From Macrostomum hystrix (taxonomy: Eukaryota > Platyhelminthes > Macrostomidae), in NCBI GenBank assembly GCA_950097015.1, contig CATNEN010000002.1:5487001-5551000 (forward strand): a DNA stretch of 64,000 nt, read 5' to 3'. Below are positions 35,583 to 48,879 of the stretch, piece by piece. Each line of letters starts with the position of its first letter. The first letter of the stretch is position 1. The position numbers and the translations under genes are program-made. The notes beneath the pieces were generated by a model. The model was not told the DNA's origin and did no database searches. It saw only the letters and a list, made by a program, of their open reading frames with translations.

Positions 35583-36074
35583 CAGATCAAGTTGGGAATT
35601 TCCCACAGGCATAATATCTGCATAGACAGTGACAGACACTTTCTACTTCTGATCCCATTCCACTTGAGTCAGAGCTCAGTGGTATAGAAAACCTCTGTCA
35701 ACAATGTGACTGCAATGCCTTTGCTTATACATTTGCGAAAAAGCTTAACATGATATAAAAAATTATTTATGAGCAATGATCTACTGGTCACTGGTACACA
35801 GAGGTAGCCTTTTGTCTCAGCTCTGCTTATCCGTGAACAATGTCCCGTGCTTAATTTGAACTCTTTTTTGCTTGCTTTCCGCTTCCTTTCGCTGCTAAAC
35901 AAAAAATTCTTTCAGAGTTGTATCAATGGATAACTATTTTTAAACATATTTTACTTAATCAATTGTGATAAAAATATATATAGAGTATAGGTCTTCGCGT
36001 CAGTGATTTCCTGCTAAATACAATTTCCTTTAGCAAAATTATGACCTAATTTTAACCTAGTCTGGCTCTCAACC
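35583..36074. other. SLC17 3' flank
   Basis: AT-rich probable 3' UTR and intergenic DNA. No canonical AATAAA close to the stop was found. Confidence 0.35.
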
Positions 36075-36730
36075 TTCAGCACCTAACCTTCTGCTTGATC
36101 CTTCAGGACCTCCCCTTCCCTTCGATCCTTCAGGGCCTCCCCTTCCCCTTCGATCCTTCAGGACCTCCCCTTCCCTTCGATCCTTCAGGACCTCCCCTTC
36201 CCTTCGATCCTTCAGGACCTCCCCTTCCCTTCGATCCTTCAGGACCTCCCCTTCCCCTTCGATCCTTCAGGACCTCCCCTTCCCTTCGATCCTTCAGGAC
36301 CTCCCCTTCCCCTTCGATCCTTCAGGACCTCCCCTTCCCTTCGATCCTTCAGGACCTCCCCTTCCCCTTTGATCCTTCAGGGCCTCCCCTTCCCTTCGAT
36401 CCTTCAGGACCTCCCCTTCCCCTTCGATCCTTCAGGACCTCCCCTTCCCTTCGATCCTTCAGGACCTCCCCTTCCCTTCGATCCTTCAGGACCTCCCCTT
36501 CCCTTCGATCCTTCAGGACCTCCCCTTCCCTTCGATCCTTCAGGACCTCCCCTTCCCTTCGATCCTTCAGGACCTCCCCTTCCCCTTTGATCCTTCAGGG
36601 CCTCCCCTTCCCTTCGATCCTTCAGGACCTCCCCTTCCCCTTCGATCCTTCAGGGCCTCTCCTTCCCCTTCGATCCTTCAGGACCTCCCCTTCCCTTTGA
36701 TCCTTCAGGGCCTCCTCTTTCCCTGATCAT
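36075..36730. repeat. 26-27-bp minisatellite with acceptor-like units
   Basis: About 24 units of CCCTTCGATCCTTCAGGACC plus TCCCCTT. On + each unit is a pyrimidine tract ending TTCAG|G, a good 3' splice site match, about 600 bp upstream of the first methyltransferase exon. The following 36,731-37,160 is unique and AT-rich. Confidence 0.95.
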
Positions 36731-37162
36731 TCAAGGCCTCCTCATCTCGAGGATCCCTCAGATAATTATTTGCACCCCCTGAAGGAAGGTTTTAAGATCA
36801 CCCTTTTAGGCCATCGCTTCAGGTTATTCTCAGGACCCTTATTCAGGCCTTCCTATATAAATCTGCAACTACAAAGGTACTTAAAAATGCACCCATTTCC
36901 AAGCGTCCTTCCATCGTACTATTCTCACCCAGCCTCCTAAATCCTACCCCATCTGAAACAAAGCAGAGCTGGGCCCATTGTGAAGTCACGGGCTGGGGTT
37001 AAAAAAATATACTCAACTTTCTTTCAGAAAAGTTTTAGGCAAGAAATTATTTTTAGACCAATCGCGAGAATCGCGATTGAGCATTTTCTAAATTGAGTAG
37101 CACCTCTTCTGGGCACAACTACTTTTCTATTTTCTCTCTCGTCTGTCTCAACTTTTCCCTGG

Positions 37163-37176
37163 GTTGCCATAGCAAC
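37163..37176. promoter_or_regulatory. Perfect RFX X-box upstream of the METTL24-like gene
   Basis: GTTGCCATAGCAAC ends 143 bp before the ATG at 37,320, the distance typical for X-boxes of ciliary genes. A second near-consensus site, GTTTCCATGGCAAC, lies at 37,462-37,475 inside exon 1. Confidence 0.7.
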
Positions 37177-37319
37177 AACAAATCCAGCAGACTGCGTGAA
37201 AGGAAGCAGTTTAAAAGTCTCTAGTATAAAGAACATAGTTTGAGCAGTGGTTTGAGCGGTGCACACCTGTTTGGAGAAAACGTCAGAGAAAACGGATTAA
37301 ATCAATCTGCAAGCTCTCA

Positions 37320-40300
37320 ATGCATCGCGAATCAACATCGACAACCGGGTCCGACTTCAACGATAAGGAGCGGCTGATGCTGCCATCGCTGATAGGACAG
37401 AGGGCTCCGGGACTCCCAGATCATGTGTTGAGAAGACGGGAGGTCACGTGGACAGGTGCCAGTTTCCATGGCAACGAGAATGGGTGAGTGTCACATTGAC
37501 TGTTTTAAATCATATTTTAGAGCTTTGATATGCCTTCATTCCTTCAGAAGACCTTCATGGAGTCCTGGGTAGACCTTGATTGAGTCCTGAGTAGACCTTC
37601 ATGGAGTCCTGGGTAGACCTTGATTGAGTCCTGAGTAGACCTTCATTGAGTCCTGGGTAGACCTTGATTGAGTCCTGAGTAGACCTTCATGGAGTCCTGA
37701 GTAGACCTTGATTGAGTCCTGAGTAGACCTTGATTGAGTCCTGAGTAGACCATCATTGAGTCCTGAGTAGACCTTGATTGAGTCCTGAGTAGACCTTCAT
37801 TGAGTCCTGAGTAGACCTTCATTGAGTGCTCAGTAGACCTTCATTGAGTCCTGAGTAGACCTTCATTGAGTGCTCAGAAGACCTTCATGGAGTCCTGAGT
37901 AGATCTTCATTGAGTGCTCAGTAGACCTTCATGGAGTCCTGGGTAGACCTTGATTGAGTCCTGGGTAGACCTTGATTGAGTCCTGAGTAGACCTTCATTG
38001 AGTCCTGAGTAGACCTTCATTGAGTCCTGAGTAGACCTTCATTGAGTCCTAAATAGACCTTCATTGAGTCCTGAGTAGACCATCATTGAGTCCTGAGTAG
38101 ACCTTCATTGAGTCCTGAGTAGACCTTCATTTAGTCCTGAGTAGACCTTGATTGAGTCCTGAGTAGACCTTCATTGAGTCCTGAGTAGACCTTCATTGAG
38201 TCCTGAGTAGACCTTCATTTAGTCCTGGGTAGACCTTGATTGAGTCCTGAGTAGACCTTCATTGAGTCCTGAGTAGACCTTGATTGAGTCCTGAGTAGAC
38301 CTACAGTAGACCTCAGTAGTACAATTAAGTGATCGATTTTGACATGTTGAGACAGCTGAATATTTTCAATATTTTTATACACAAAAAGTAAGCTATTTTA
38401 TAGACTATGGAAGTAGTTTTCTGTAGTACAATATTAATCAAATTGACTACAATGCAAACGTTCAACACATAACAACTTGTACTCATAAATAGGCGTTAAT
38501 CAGAACGGCTAACATTATGGTAAATAGGCGTCTGGAACGAAAATTAATACATAAAATACTGAATTGTGAGTCAACTAATGCAAACTTGTGAGATTAATTT
38601 CAAGTCGTTAAATACCTTATTAGTAGATAAGAAAAAAATTGAGACAGAGAAGTAGGAGAGACGAGGGCAGACTAGAATGTACATTTGAGAGCAACGACGG
38701 AGAAGATAGGAAAAAGTTGGGGTTGGGGTGAACGGAAACACTGTACATTCGCGTACAGTCCGGAGAAAACAAGCCGGCGCGTGACTCAACCCTCTACAAG
38801 CCAGCCCAATATACATAATGGCAAGTTCGCTTCCTGTTTCATTAAAAGGGCCGAATGAAATATAAAATTCGCAGAGTTTGATATTCTATTGTTAAATAAT
38901 CTGCCAGCGTGGCCGAAGCGCCTGAGAGAAGCGCTGAGCAGTCACGATCAGCAGCCATGCGATTGACTCATCGAAAAGCGCTGCTGTACCTGCTGTTGCT
39001 AGCCGGGGCTGCACTGCTGTTCTGCTACTATGTGTTTGTTCACAGCGGCCTGACCAGTGAGTATCGACTGTCCGCTAAGGACTTTCACAATTACCACCCT
39101 GACCCGGCCGCTGCGGCTCCCGGCCATGCTTTGAGAGGCGGCAGTCACAAAAGCAAGGAAGACGAGAGCTTCGATGACATTCGACAGCAGTTGGATCTGT
39201 TGGAGCATGACAGCGGCTTGAGGAAGCTAGTGGACGCTGCCGTGGCTCTGGCCACGGCTCCGGTGCCGACGCCCCGCCGGCCGGAGATTGTTCACCGCTT
39301 CGCTGGCGGCGCCTACGTCGGCCTGCAAGTACCGAATCCAGCTCTGGGCAACTATGACTTCAAAATGTGGTCGCTTAAGGAGGCCGAGGAGGCCTGGGCC
39401 ACGGCGCTGGGCGGCGGCTCCGGGCCGGGCAGCGAGCTGACGGCCAGCTGCCACCCGCATCGTCGGTTCGGGCCGAAGGGCGACGGCGGCTGGTCGGTGT
39501 GCCTGGCCGGGCCTTACCGACCGAAGTCGGGCGACTGCTTGGCCGTGTCGTTTGGCGTAGGCAAGATCTGGAGCTTCGATGACCAGGTGGGTTTGACAGT
39601 GCATTGTGTCGAGATTGGCTAGACTTAGGAGAATGGAACCGTTTTTTATTTTGGGACTAAGGGATCTGGAATCTGGAAATCCTGGATTTTGGTATCATGG
39701 GTTTCGGATCAAAGTTATCAGTTGGAAATGTTTAAGCTGGAATCTAAGGCAGCTTTGAGATTCGGGATCTGGGATCTAAAGAAAATATTTTTGAGTTTAA
39801 GATCTTGTATAATTATATAATAATAATACTAATTGCAGGAGGGCTGCGGGCAATGGCACATCATTTGGTGACACTAGACCCGTCAGCCAGCGAGGAGGCA
39901 ATTCTGCCCATTTCGCTGACTCCTGAGCACACATGCACACAGATACTGTACGCAGGCATACACTCACACAGGTGTGTACATCTGCACTGACTTTCTCATC
40001 GTCAGGCACTGTACAATCTCACTGTGTCTTGGAGGTTGGCCCTCAAGGTCATAAATTGCACGACAAGCCCCCCAAGCCTTCTCTCGGCGGCTGCGCCCCA
40101 AATAAATGTGGCCTCGCCGTGGAATCGAACTTAGGGACCGTGGTGCGAGAGGCAAACGCGTTAACCGCTCTGCCACCGACCACCTTTAAGGTCTTGTAAT
40201 CCTGGATGTTTGAGTTTGAGATCTGGGACTGCGTGATCTGCTAAAATCAAGTTTCGGGTCTTTGCCTTGGAGTTTATCATCCACTGAGTGGTCCACCTTC

Positions 40301-42331
40301 CTGACCGTCAGGTAGCTGAGCAGCTCCAGTGCCGAGTCCTGGCCTTCGACCCGAGCCTGACCAGCCTGAGCAACCACACACGATCATCCAGCGGCGTGAA
40401 ATTCTACCGCCTGGGAGTCCACTCGAAGCGCGCTAGATTCCGCGACACCAACTCAACCGTGGACACCCTTGAGCACCTGCTCAACTCTCTCGCTGGCGGC
40501 CCCGACGTCATTGTTGACATCCTGAAGCTGGACATCGAAGGCAACGAGTGGCCCGTGCTGGCCTCTGCCCTAGACTCCGGCCTCCTGCAGTCCCGGGTTC
40601 GACAGCTGCTGGTTGAGCTGCACAGTTTGGAATCGCGGCCATTTCCCAACGAGGACAGCGAGGTGAGCGACTACATCACCTACCTGAGCACGCTGGGACG
40701 ACTGAGAGAGTCCGGCTTCCGCATGTGGCGAGTGGAGCCGAACACGGAGGATGGCAGCTGGTTCTACAGCAGGGTTGGGCACAGGAAGAAACGGCTTTGC
40801 TGCTACAATGCCTACTTCATCAACAGCCGCCTGCTGCCACCACTGAATGCCAGTCAAGCCCTACTGGAGGACCGCATGCTGCGCGACCTGCACTCGGTGC
40901 GGCTTCGGCTGCCGCTGAAACTCCTGCCCGACCTCTCCAGGCTGGGCGAAGCCTCCAAGTCGCCACAGTTGGTGGCTGAGTGGCTCTACTTCGACGCATT
41001 GATGCCCGGCATTCACGCCGACTGTCCCGATTGGCGACGTCTTGGGCCAGGCGGCGATGGCGGATACGGCATCTGCTTGACACGGCCGTTCCACTTGGAG
41101 ACTGGCCACTGCCTGGTCCTGTCCTTTGGGATTGGAGACCAGTTCGGGTTTGAAGATACTCTTGCTGGTGAGTCTATACTGCCCTCACCTGCGTGTCTAC
41201 TGACCTCCCTCACCTGGCTGTCTACTGACCTCCCTCACCTGCGTGTCTACTGACCTCCCTCACCTGCGTGTCTACTGCCCTCCCTCACCTGCGTGTCTAC
41301 TGACCTCCCTCACCTGCGTGTCTACTGACCTCCCTCACCTGCGTGTCTACTGCCCTCCCTCACCTGCGTGTCTACTGCCCTCCCTCACAGGCCTGCGTGT
41401 CTACTGACCTCCCTCACCTGCGTGTCTACTGACCTCCCTCACCTGCGTGTCTACTGCCCTCCCTCACCTGCGTGTCTACTGACCTCCCTCACCTGCGTGT
41501 CTACTGACCTCCCTCACCTGCGTGTCTACTGCCCTCCCTCACCTGCGTGTCTACTGCCCTCCCTCACAGGCCTGCGTGTCTACTGACCTCTCTCACCTGC
41601 GTGTCTACTGACCTCTCTCACCTGCGTGTCTACTGACCTCCCTCACCTGCGTGTCTACTGACCTCCCTCACCTGCGTGTCTACTGCCCTCCCTCACCTGC
41701 GTGTCTACTGCCCTCCCTCACCTGCGTGTCTACTGACCTCACCTGCGTGTCTACTGACCTCCCTCACCTGTTTACTGGCTTCTCTCCCCTACTGTCTCTT
41801 CGCTCCTGACCATCAGACTCAAATCTCCTGTCCAAAGGTCCGGAGTTCGCATGCCGGGTGCGGATGTTCGACCCATCCCTGACCCAGCTGGGTGAGCACA
41901 AGCGGGGCCCTCGCCAGTGGCTGCACCTCACGGGACTGGGTGGCGGCGACTCGGTTCGCAGCGACACCGGCTGGACAGTCAACAGCCTGCAGACCCTGCT
42001 GCACCGGCACGGCCATTTGGAGGAGACTGTCGACCTGTTGAAGATTGACATCGAGCTGGACGAATGGAACGCCCTGGAGACAGCCATCAGTGACGGCTCG
42101 CTGGCCAAAGTCAAACAGCTGATCATTGAGACCCACACCTTGGAGCTGCGCGGCGAAGTGACGTCATCAGATTATTATCTAAGGTTCGCGCGCATCTGGC
42201 TGGGCCTCTATCGGCTGGGATTTCGGCAGTGGCGCAGTCAGGAGAACGGCAGGACGCATTTCATTGGACGAAGCGGGCGGAAAAGGCCCTGCTGTCACGA
42301 ACACTCGCTCATTAACATTAACTTTATGTAG
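37320..42331 (+). CDS. Type II membrane protein with two tandem METTL24-like methyltransferase domains
   Basis: Four exons in phase: 37,320-37,483; 38,908-39,586; 40,312-41,167; 41,838-42,331 (TAG), 730 residues. An N-terminal segment of about 70 residues precedes one membrane span (KALLYLLLLAGAALLFCYY), so the rest is probably lumenal or extracellular; a downstream ATG at 38,957 is an alternative start. Two copies of the METTL24-type (Methyltransf_22) domain follow. Copy 1: GPKGDGGWSVCL, SFGVGKIWSFDD, CRVLAFDPSL, ILKLDIEGNEWPVL, KRLCCYNAYFIN. Copy 2: GPGGDGGYGICL, SFGIGDQFGFED, CRVRMFDPSL, LLKIDIELDEWNAL, KRPCCHEHSLININ. Both keep the DIE-EW motif near the presumed SAM site. An intron interrupts each domain at nearly the same place, just before the CRV strand. 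A perfect X-box upstream suggests RFX control. Substrate unknown. Confidence 0.88.
37545..38312. repeat. 22-bp minisatellite in intron 1 of the METTL24-like gene
   Basis: About 34 units of AGACCTTCATTGAGTCCTGA plus GT. The remaining intron sequence, 38,313-38,907, is AT-rich and unremarkable. Confidence 0.95.
39805..40184 (-). mobile_element. SINE-A copy 2, near full length
   Basis: Best-preserved copy. On the minus strand: head with A box GGCAGAGCGGTTAACGCG and B box GGTCCCTAAGTTCGATTCC, body with GTGTACAC-type and CTGTGTGAG-type segments, then the CTGCAATTAGTATTATTATT tail. In intron 2 of the METTL24-like gene. Confidence 0.85.
41170..41780. repeat. 25-bp minisatellite in intron 3 of the METTL24-like gene
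   Basis: About 24 units of CTCCCTCACCTGCGTGTCTA plus CTGAC. The first, diverged unit begins within about 3 bases of the donor at 41,168. Two units contain CCCTCACAG|G, an acceptor-like variant. Confidence 0.96.
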
Positions 42332-42344
42332 GCCGCTGCTGGCT

Positions 42345-43720
42345 GCTTCTGGGATCTTTGGGTTTTGGAGTTGGGATATTTGGATTTTTTAGAGTTCGGA
42401 TATTTGGGATTTTAGAGTTGGGGTCTTTGGGATTCTAGAGTTGGGATCTTTGGGATTTAGAGTTGGTATCTTTAGGATTTAGAGTTGGTATCTTTGGGAT
42501 TTAGAGTTGGTATCTTTGGGATTTAGAGTTGGTATCTTTGGGATTTAGAGTTGGTATCTTTGTGATTTAGAGTTGGGATCTTTGTGATTTAGAGTTGGGA
42601 TCTTTGGGATTTTAAGTTTGGGATCTTTTGGATTTGGAGTTGGGATCTTTGGGATTTAGAGTTGGTATCTTTGTGATTTAGAGTTGGGATCTTTGGAATT
42701 TTAAGTTTGGGATCTTTAGCATTTTAGAGTTGGGATTTTTGGGATTTTAAGTTTGGGATCTTTTGGATTTGGAGTTGGGATCTTTGGGATTTAGAGTTGG
42801 TATCTTTGGGATTTAGAGTTGGTATCTTTGTGATTTAGAGTTGGGATCTTTGGAATTTTAATTTGGGATCTTTAGCATTTTAGAGTTGGGATCTTTTGGA
42901 TTTGGAGTTGGTATCTTTGTGATTTAGAGTTGGGATCTTTGGGATTTTAAGTTTGGGATCTATGAGATTTAGAGTTGGTATCTTTGGGATTTAGAGTTGG
43001 GATCTTTGGGATTTAAGGTTGGGATCTTTTGGATTTGGAGTTGGGATCTATGAGATTTAGAGTTGGGATCTTTTGGATTTAAGGTTGGGATCTTTGGGAT
43101 TTAAGGTTGGGATCTTTTGGATTTAGAGTTGGGATCTTTTGGATTTGGAGTTGGGATCTTTGGGATTTAGAGTTGGTATCTTTGGGATTTTAATTTGGGA
43201 TCTTTAGCATTTTAGAGTTGGGATCTTTGGAATTTTAAGTTTGGGATCTTTAGCATTTTAGAGTTGGGATCTTTGGAATTTTAAGTTTGGGATCTTTAGC
43301 ATTTTAGAGTTGGGATTTTTGGGATTTTAAGTTTGGGATCTTTAGCATTTTAGAGTTGGGATCTATGAGATTTTAGAGTTGGGATCTATGAGATTTTAGA
43401 GTTGGGATCTATGAGATTTTAGAGTTGGGATCTTTGGGATTTTAAGTTTGGGATCTTTAGCATTTTAGAGTTGGGATTTTTGGGATTTTAAGTTTGGGAT
43501 CTTTAGCATTTTAGAGTTGGGATCTATGAGATTTTAGAGTTGGGATCTATGAGATTTTAGAGTTGGGATCTATGAGATTTTAGAGTTGGGATCTTTGGGA
43601 TTTTAAGTTTGGGATCTTTAGCATTTTAGAGTTGGGATCTTTGGGATTTAAGGTTGGGATCTTTGGCATCTAGAGTTGGGATCTATGAGATTTAGAATCA
43701 TGATCTTTGGGAATTAGAGT
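42345..43720. repeat. About 22-bp minisatellite starting just after the METTL24-like stop codon
   Basis: About 60 units of TTAGAGTTGGGATCTTTGGG and variants. It begins within about 15-30 bp of the TAG stop, so it probably forms the 3' UTR or 3' flank. Confidence 0.95.
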
Positions 43721-44469
43721 TCCCTCATAAATTTATGAGTAGTTTATTAAAAGTAATTGACCATCTGCCTTGCTTCCCAACTAAGTAAATGCTGTGTGTG
43801 TAAATAGTTTGCTGCATTGTCAGTACCTTCCTAATCATTGAAACAATGCCTTATTATTCAAATCTATTCTATTTGCACATGTATGTATGCACATGTTCAT
43901 TGCATCAGTGCATTCGCTTCGTGCTCTTCCCAATGCTACTCAGTTCCAGTTGATTTGGGCACACTTACAATTCCATAGATGGTGCATTAGATAGCTGTTG
44001 ATGCATTTTTTACTAAGTGTGCTTCTTGGATTTGAAAAAACGAATCAAAAGAAAATAAATAGATCTTTTTCTACCGAATGTTACTTGCACATTAAATAGA
44101 ATTTACTCAGTCCGAGCACATTTATCTACTACTTTTCACACTTCTCTACTTACTAAGTAGTGTAACTCGACTAAACACTATTTCTACAAGCAAATTTTCC
44201 AGCATAAAACAGAGAGAGCGGACAGATTCCACGTCAGGACAAGCCGAGCGAACCGGAATTCCTGCCCGACTGATAATCCTGCCTTATCAGTTGCAGCATA
44301 GCAACTGGCGGACTGGGAGTGCACTTTCTGCTGGCCTGGCTAATTAAGAGCAAAACTTTCACTTTAAAAAGACAGGCAACCAGATTGTGAAAGTGGTTTG
44401 AGAGAGTTGCAAAGATTTCTACGAGAGTAAATCACAGAGGGTGGATTGAAGTGAGAGCGAATCAGAATG
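43721..44469. other. Unique intergenic sequence
   Basis: AT-rich. No gene, RNA or X-box was seen. Confidence 0.4.
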
Positions 44470-44912
44470 GAGTAAATCATAGAGTAAATCTAGGAGAGTG
44501 AATCTAGGAGAGTGAATCTAGGAGAGTGAATCTAGGAGAGTGAATCTAGGAGAGTGAATCTAGGAGAGTGAATCTAGGAGAGTGAATCTAGGAGAGTGAA
44601 TCTAGGAGAGTGAATCTAGGAGAGTGAATCTAGGTGAGTGAATCTAGGAGAGTGAATCTAGGAGAGTGAATCTAGCAGAGTGAATCTAGGAGAGTGAATC
44701 TAGGAGAGTGAATCTAGGTGAGTGAATCTAGGAGAGTGAATCTAGGAGAGTGAATCTAGCAGAGTGAATCTAGGAGAGTGAATCTAGGAGAGTGAATCTA
44801 GGAGAGTGAATCTAGGAGAGTGAATCTAGGAGAGTGAATCTAGCAGAGTGAATCTAGCAGAGTGAATCTAGGAGAGTGAATCTAGCAGAGTGAATCCAGG
44901 AGAGTGTATCAT
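44470..44912. repeat. 14-bp minisatellite (GAGAGTGAATCTAG)
   Basis: About 31 units with CAGAGTG and GTGAGTG variants. Confidence 0.96.
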
Positions 44913-45599
44913 GTTTTCAATAGCGAGCAGTTAATGCTGGTCTCGAAAGCCACAAGTTTGCCAATACTGGCGCTAGTGTGACTGGCTTGGCTTTCGATTG
45001 TGGATTACGTAACCGTCATTTGAGTTGTTCAGCGACTATCCGTCTATCTTTCCCTGCCCCATTTTATCTCGTAAAATGGGAAATTTTAAAGGGCTAGAAA
45101 AAACTTTTATGGGGATCTATACTGAGGCAAAGAGATGGGACCCGAAGTTTGAGGTGGAGACATTTCCCGATCGATAAAATAAAATCCAAAACGACCGAAG
45201 CTGCTGGAGTGGGGAATTTGCCAGTGGGATTACGCAACCAGTCGCGCTGCGGTTCAGGCAGACACAGACCGTGTGTGGAAATATTTTTATGAGGAATCAA
45301 CAAATTACTTTGTGTCACGATGCAGTTGAGTTTGGGGATAAAAATGCAATTTACTATAATTGTCCCATTTGATTATTTGAACTGTCTTCGGCTATAAGGA
45401 TAACTAGGCGTAACTGTGTACGCTGGTCGATTAAGTAGATTAACTGATTAATTGCTAAGTGATTTTTATCACTGTGAGAGCTACCGAAGCCATTTGTGAG
45501 TAAAGAGAAGTTGCATTTCGTGGACAGCAGAGAAAACTAAGGACATTGGGAGAAATTAGGCAGATAGGCTTCGATATAATAAAGTTAGGGATAAATGTC
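44913..45599. other. Unique intergenic sequence
   Basis: No supported gene. The minus-strand open frame at 45,094-45,318 has no coding character. Confidence 0.4.
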
Positions 45600-48360
45600 A
45601 GAGAGTGCACTAGAGTGAATGAGAGAGTGAATGAGAGAGTGAAATAGAGTGAGAGAGTGGATGAGAGAGTGAATGAGAGAGTGAATGAGAGAGTGAAGTA
45701 GAGTGAGAGAGTGGATGAGAGAGTGACTGAGAGAGTGAATGAGAGAGTCAATGAGAGAGTGAATGAGAGAATGAACTAGAGTGAATGAGAGAGTGAATGA
45801 GAGAGTGAATGAGAGAGTGAATGAGAGAGTGAATGAGAGAATGAACTAGAGTGAATGAGAGAGTGAATGAGAGAGTGGATGAGAGAATGAACTAGAGTGA
45901 ATGAGAGAGTGAATGAGAGAGTGGATGAGAGAATGAACTAGAGTGAATGAGAGAGTGAATGAGAGAGTGGATGAGAGAGTGAATGAGAGAATGAACTAGA
46001 GTGAATGAGAGAGTGAATGAGAGAGTGAATGAGAGAGTGAATGAGAGAGTGAATGAGAGAATGAACTAGAGTGAATGAGAGAGTGAATGAGAGAGTGGAT
46101 GAGAGAATGAACTAGAGTGAATGAGAGAGTGAATGAGAGAGTGGATGAGAGAATGAACTAGAGTGAATGAGAGAGTGAATGAGAGAGTGGATGAGAGAGT
46201 GAATGAGAGAATGAACTAGAGTGAATGAGAGAGTGAATGAGAGAGTGAACTAGAGTGAATGAGAGAGTGAATGAGAGAGTGAAGTAGAGTGAGAGAGTGG
46301 ATGAGAGAGTGACTGAGAGAGTGAATGAGAGAGTCAATGAGAGAGTGAATGAGAGAATGAACTAGAGTGAATGAGAGAGTGAATGAGAGAGTGAATGAGA
46401 GAGTGAATGAGAGAGTGAATGAGAGAATGAACTAGAGTGAATGAGAGAGTGAATGAGAGAGTGGATGAGAGAATGAACTAGAGTGAATGAGAGAGTGAAT
46501 GAGAGAGTGGATGAGAGAATGAACTAGAGTGAATGAGAGAGTGAATGAGAGAGTGGATGAGAGAGTGAATGAGAGAATGAACTAGAGTGAATGAGAGAGT
46601 GAATGAGAGAGTGAACTAGAGTGAATGAGAGAGTGAATGAGAGAGTGGATGAGAGAGTTAATGAGAGAGTGAATGAGAGAATGAACTAGAGTGAATGAGA
46701 GAGTGAATGAGAGAGTGGATGAGAGAATGAACTAGAGTGAATGAGAGAGTGAATGAGAGAGTGGATGAGAGAGTGAATGAGAGAATGAACTAGAGTGAAT
46801 GAGAGAGTGAATGAGAGAGTGAACTAGAGTGAATGAGAGAGTGAATGAGAGAGTGAATGAGAGAGTGAACTAGAGTGAATGAGAGAGTGAATGAGAGAGT
46901 GAATGAGAGAGTGAATGAGAGAGTGAATGAGAGAATGAACTAGAGTGAATGAGAGAGTGAATGAGAGAGTGAATGAGAGAATGAACTAGAGTGAATGAGA
47001 GAGTGAATGAGAGAGTGAATGAGAGAATGAACTAGAGTGAATGAGAGAGTGAATGAGAGAGTGGATGAGAGAGTGAATGAGAGAATGAACTAGAGTGAAT
47101 GAGAGAGTGAATGAGAGAGTGAATGAGAGAGTGAATGAGAGAGTGAATGAGAGAATGAACTAGAGTGAATGAGAGAGTGAATGAGAGAGTGGATGAGAGA
47201 ATGAACTAGAGTGAATGAGAGAGTGAATGAGAGAGTGGATGAGAGAGTGAATGAGAGAATGAACTAGAGTGAATGAGAGAGTGAATGAGAGAGTGAACCA
47301 GAGTGAATGAGAGAGTGAATGAGAGAGTGAATGAGAGAGTGAACTAGAGTGAATGAGAGAGTGAATGAGAGAGTGAATGAGAGAGTGGATGAGAGAGTGA
47401 ATGAGAGAATGAACTAGAGTGAATGAGAGAGTGAATGAGAGAGTGGATGAGAGAGTGAATGAGAGAATGAACTAGAGTGAATGAGAGAGTGAATGAGAGA
47501 ATGAACTAGAGTGAATGAGAGAGTGAATGAGAGAGTGGATGAGAGAGTTAATGAGAGAATGAACTAGAGTGAATGAGAGAGTGAATGAGAGAATGAACTA
47601 GAGTGAATGAGAGAGTGAATGAGAGAGTGAATGAGAGAGTGAATGAGAGAGTGGATGAGAGAGTGAATGAGAGAATGAACTAGAGTGAATGAGAGAGTGA
47701 ATGAGAGAATGAACTAGAGTGAATGAGAGAGTGAATGAGAGAGTGAATGAGAGAGTGAATGAGAGAGTGAATGAGCGAGTGAATGAGAGAGTGAATGAGA
47801 GAGTGAATGAGAGAGTGAATGAGAGAGTGAATGAGAGAGTGAATGAGAGAATGAACTAGAGTGAATGAGAGAGTGGATGAGAGAGTGAATGAGAGAGTGA
47901 ACTAGAGTGAATGAGAGAGTGAACTAGAGTGAATGAGAGAGTGAACTAGAGTGAATGAGAGAGTGAACTAGAGTGAATGAGAGAGTGAACTAGAGTGAAT
48001 GAGAGAGTGAACTAGAGTGAATGAGAGAGTGAACTAGAGTGAATGAGAGAGTGAACTAGAGTGAATGAGAGAGTGAACTAGAGTGAATGAGAGAGTGAAC
48101 TAGAGTGAATGAGAGAGTGAACTAGAGTGAATGAGAGAGTGAACTAGAGTGAATGAGAGAGTGAACTAGAGTGAATGAGAGAGTGAACTAGAGTGAATGA
48201 GAGAGTGAACTAGAGTGAATGAGAGAGTGAACTAGAGTGAATGAGAGAGTGAACTAGAGTGAATGAGAGAGTGAACTAGAGTGAATGAGAGAGTGAACTA
48301 GAGTGAATGAGAGAGTGAACTAGAGTGAATGAGAGAGTGAACTAGAGTGTCAGAGAGTGA
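45600..48360. repeat. 2.75-kb purine-rich array (GAATGAGAGAGT / GAACTAGAGT)
   Basis: Made of 10-12-bp words GAATGAGAGAGT, GGATGAGAGAGT and GAACTAGAGT in higher-order blocks. A marker block with GAAGTAGAGT...GACTGAG...GTCAATG occurs at 45,695 and again 586 bp later. The right end (about 47,880-48,345) is a homogeneous 22-bp dimer repeat. Confidence 0.98.
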
Positions 48361-48879
48361 ACTGATGTGATTTGAATGAGGCAGGCAATGAGTTAGAGTA
48401 GAAACTCAAAGTGCAATGTTGATTGCACTCGAAAGCAAGGAGAAATTCCAAGAACTCTGTTACACTTGAGTATTCAAAGTTCATGAAGGACCAAGAGCAG
48501 TATATGCCAACTGAAAGGATTGCGTGATTGGACCGTCCCAGCTCTGCTGGCATCTCAGTTCTTTCTGCGCTGAAATAAATTGGATTTTACTTGGCTAGAA
48601 GTCCCGGCATTTTGTGTGCAGACTCAATGGAGAAGACTTCCCAAGCCAAGGTCACTCTTTACTGCGCAACCTTTGGCACTATGAGATAATATTCGACAAT
48701 CTAAATTAGATTCTATTTGCATCCATCTCAGTGTGAATAACACCAGAGAGCCAGTGAAATGCGCTGACCCGGGAACAGATAATACACTGGAAGGCCTTGT
48801 TCTGGCACTTCTACTCAGAACTGATTGAGCACAAATGGAGTGGAGTGGGCGGAGAAGAGATTAAAGATAACTAGATGAA
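48361..48879. other. Unique intergenic sequence
   Basis: No supported gene or RNA. Confidence 0.4.
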
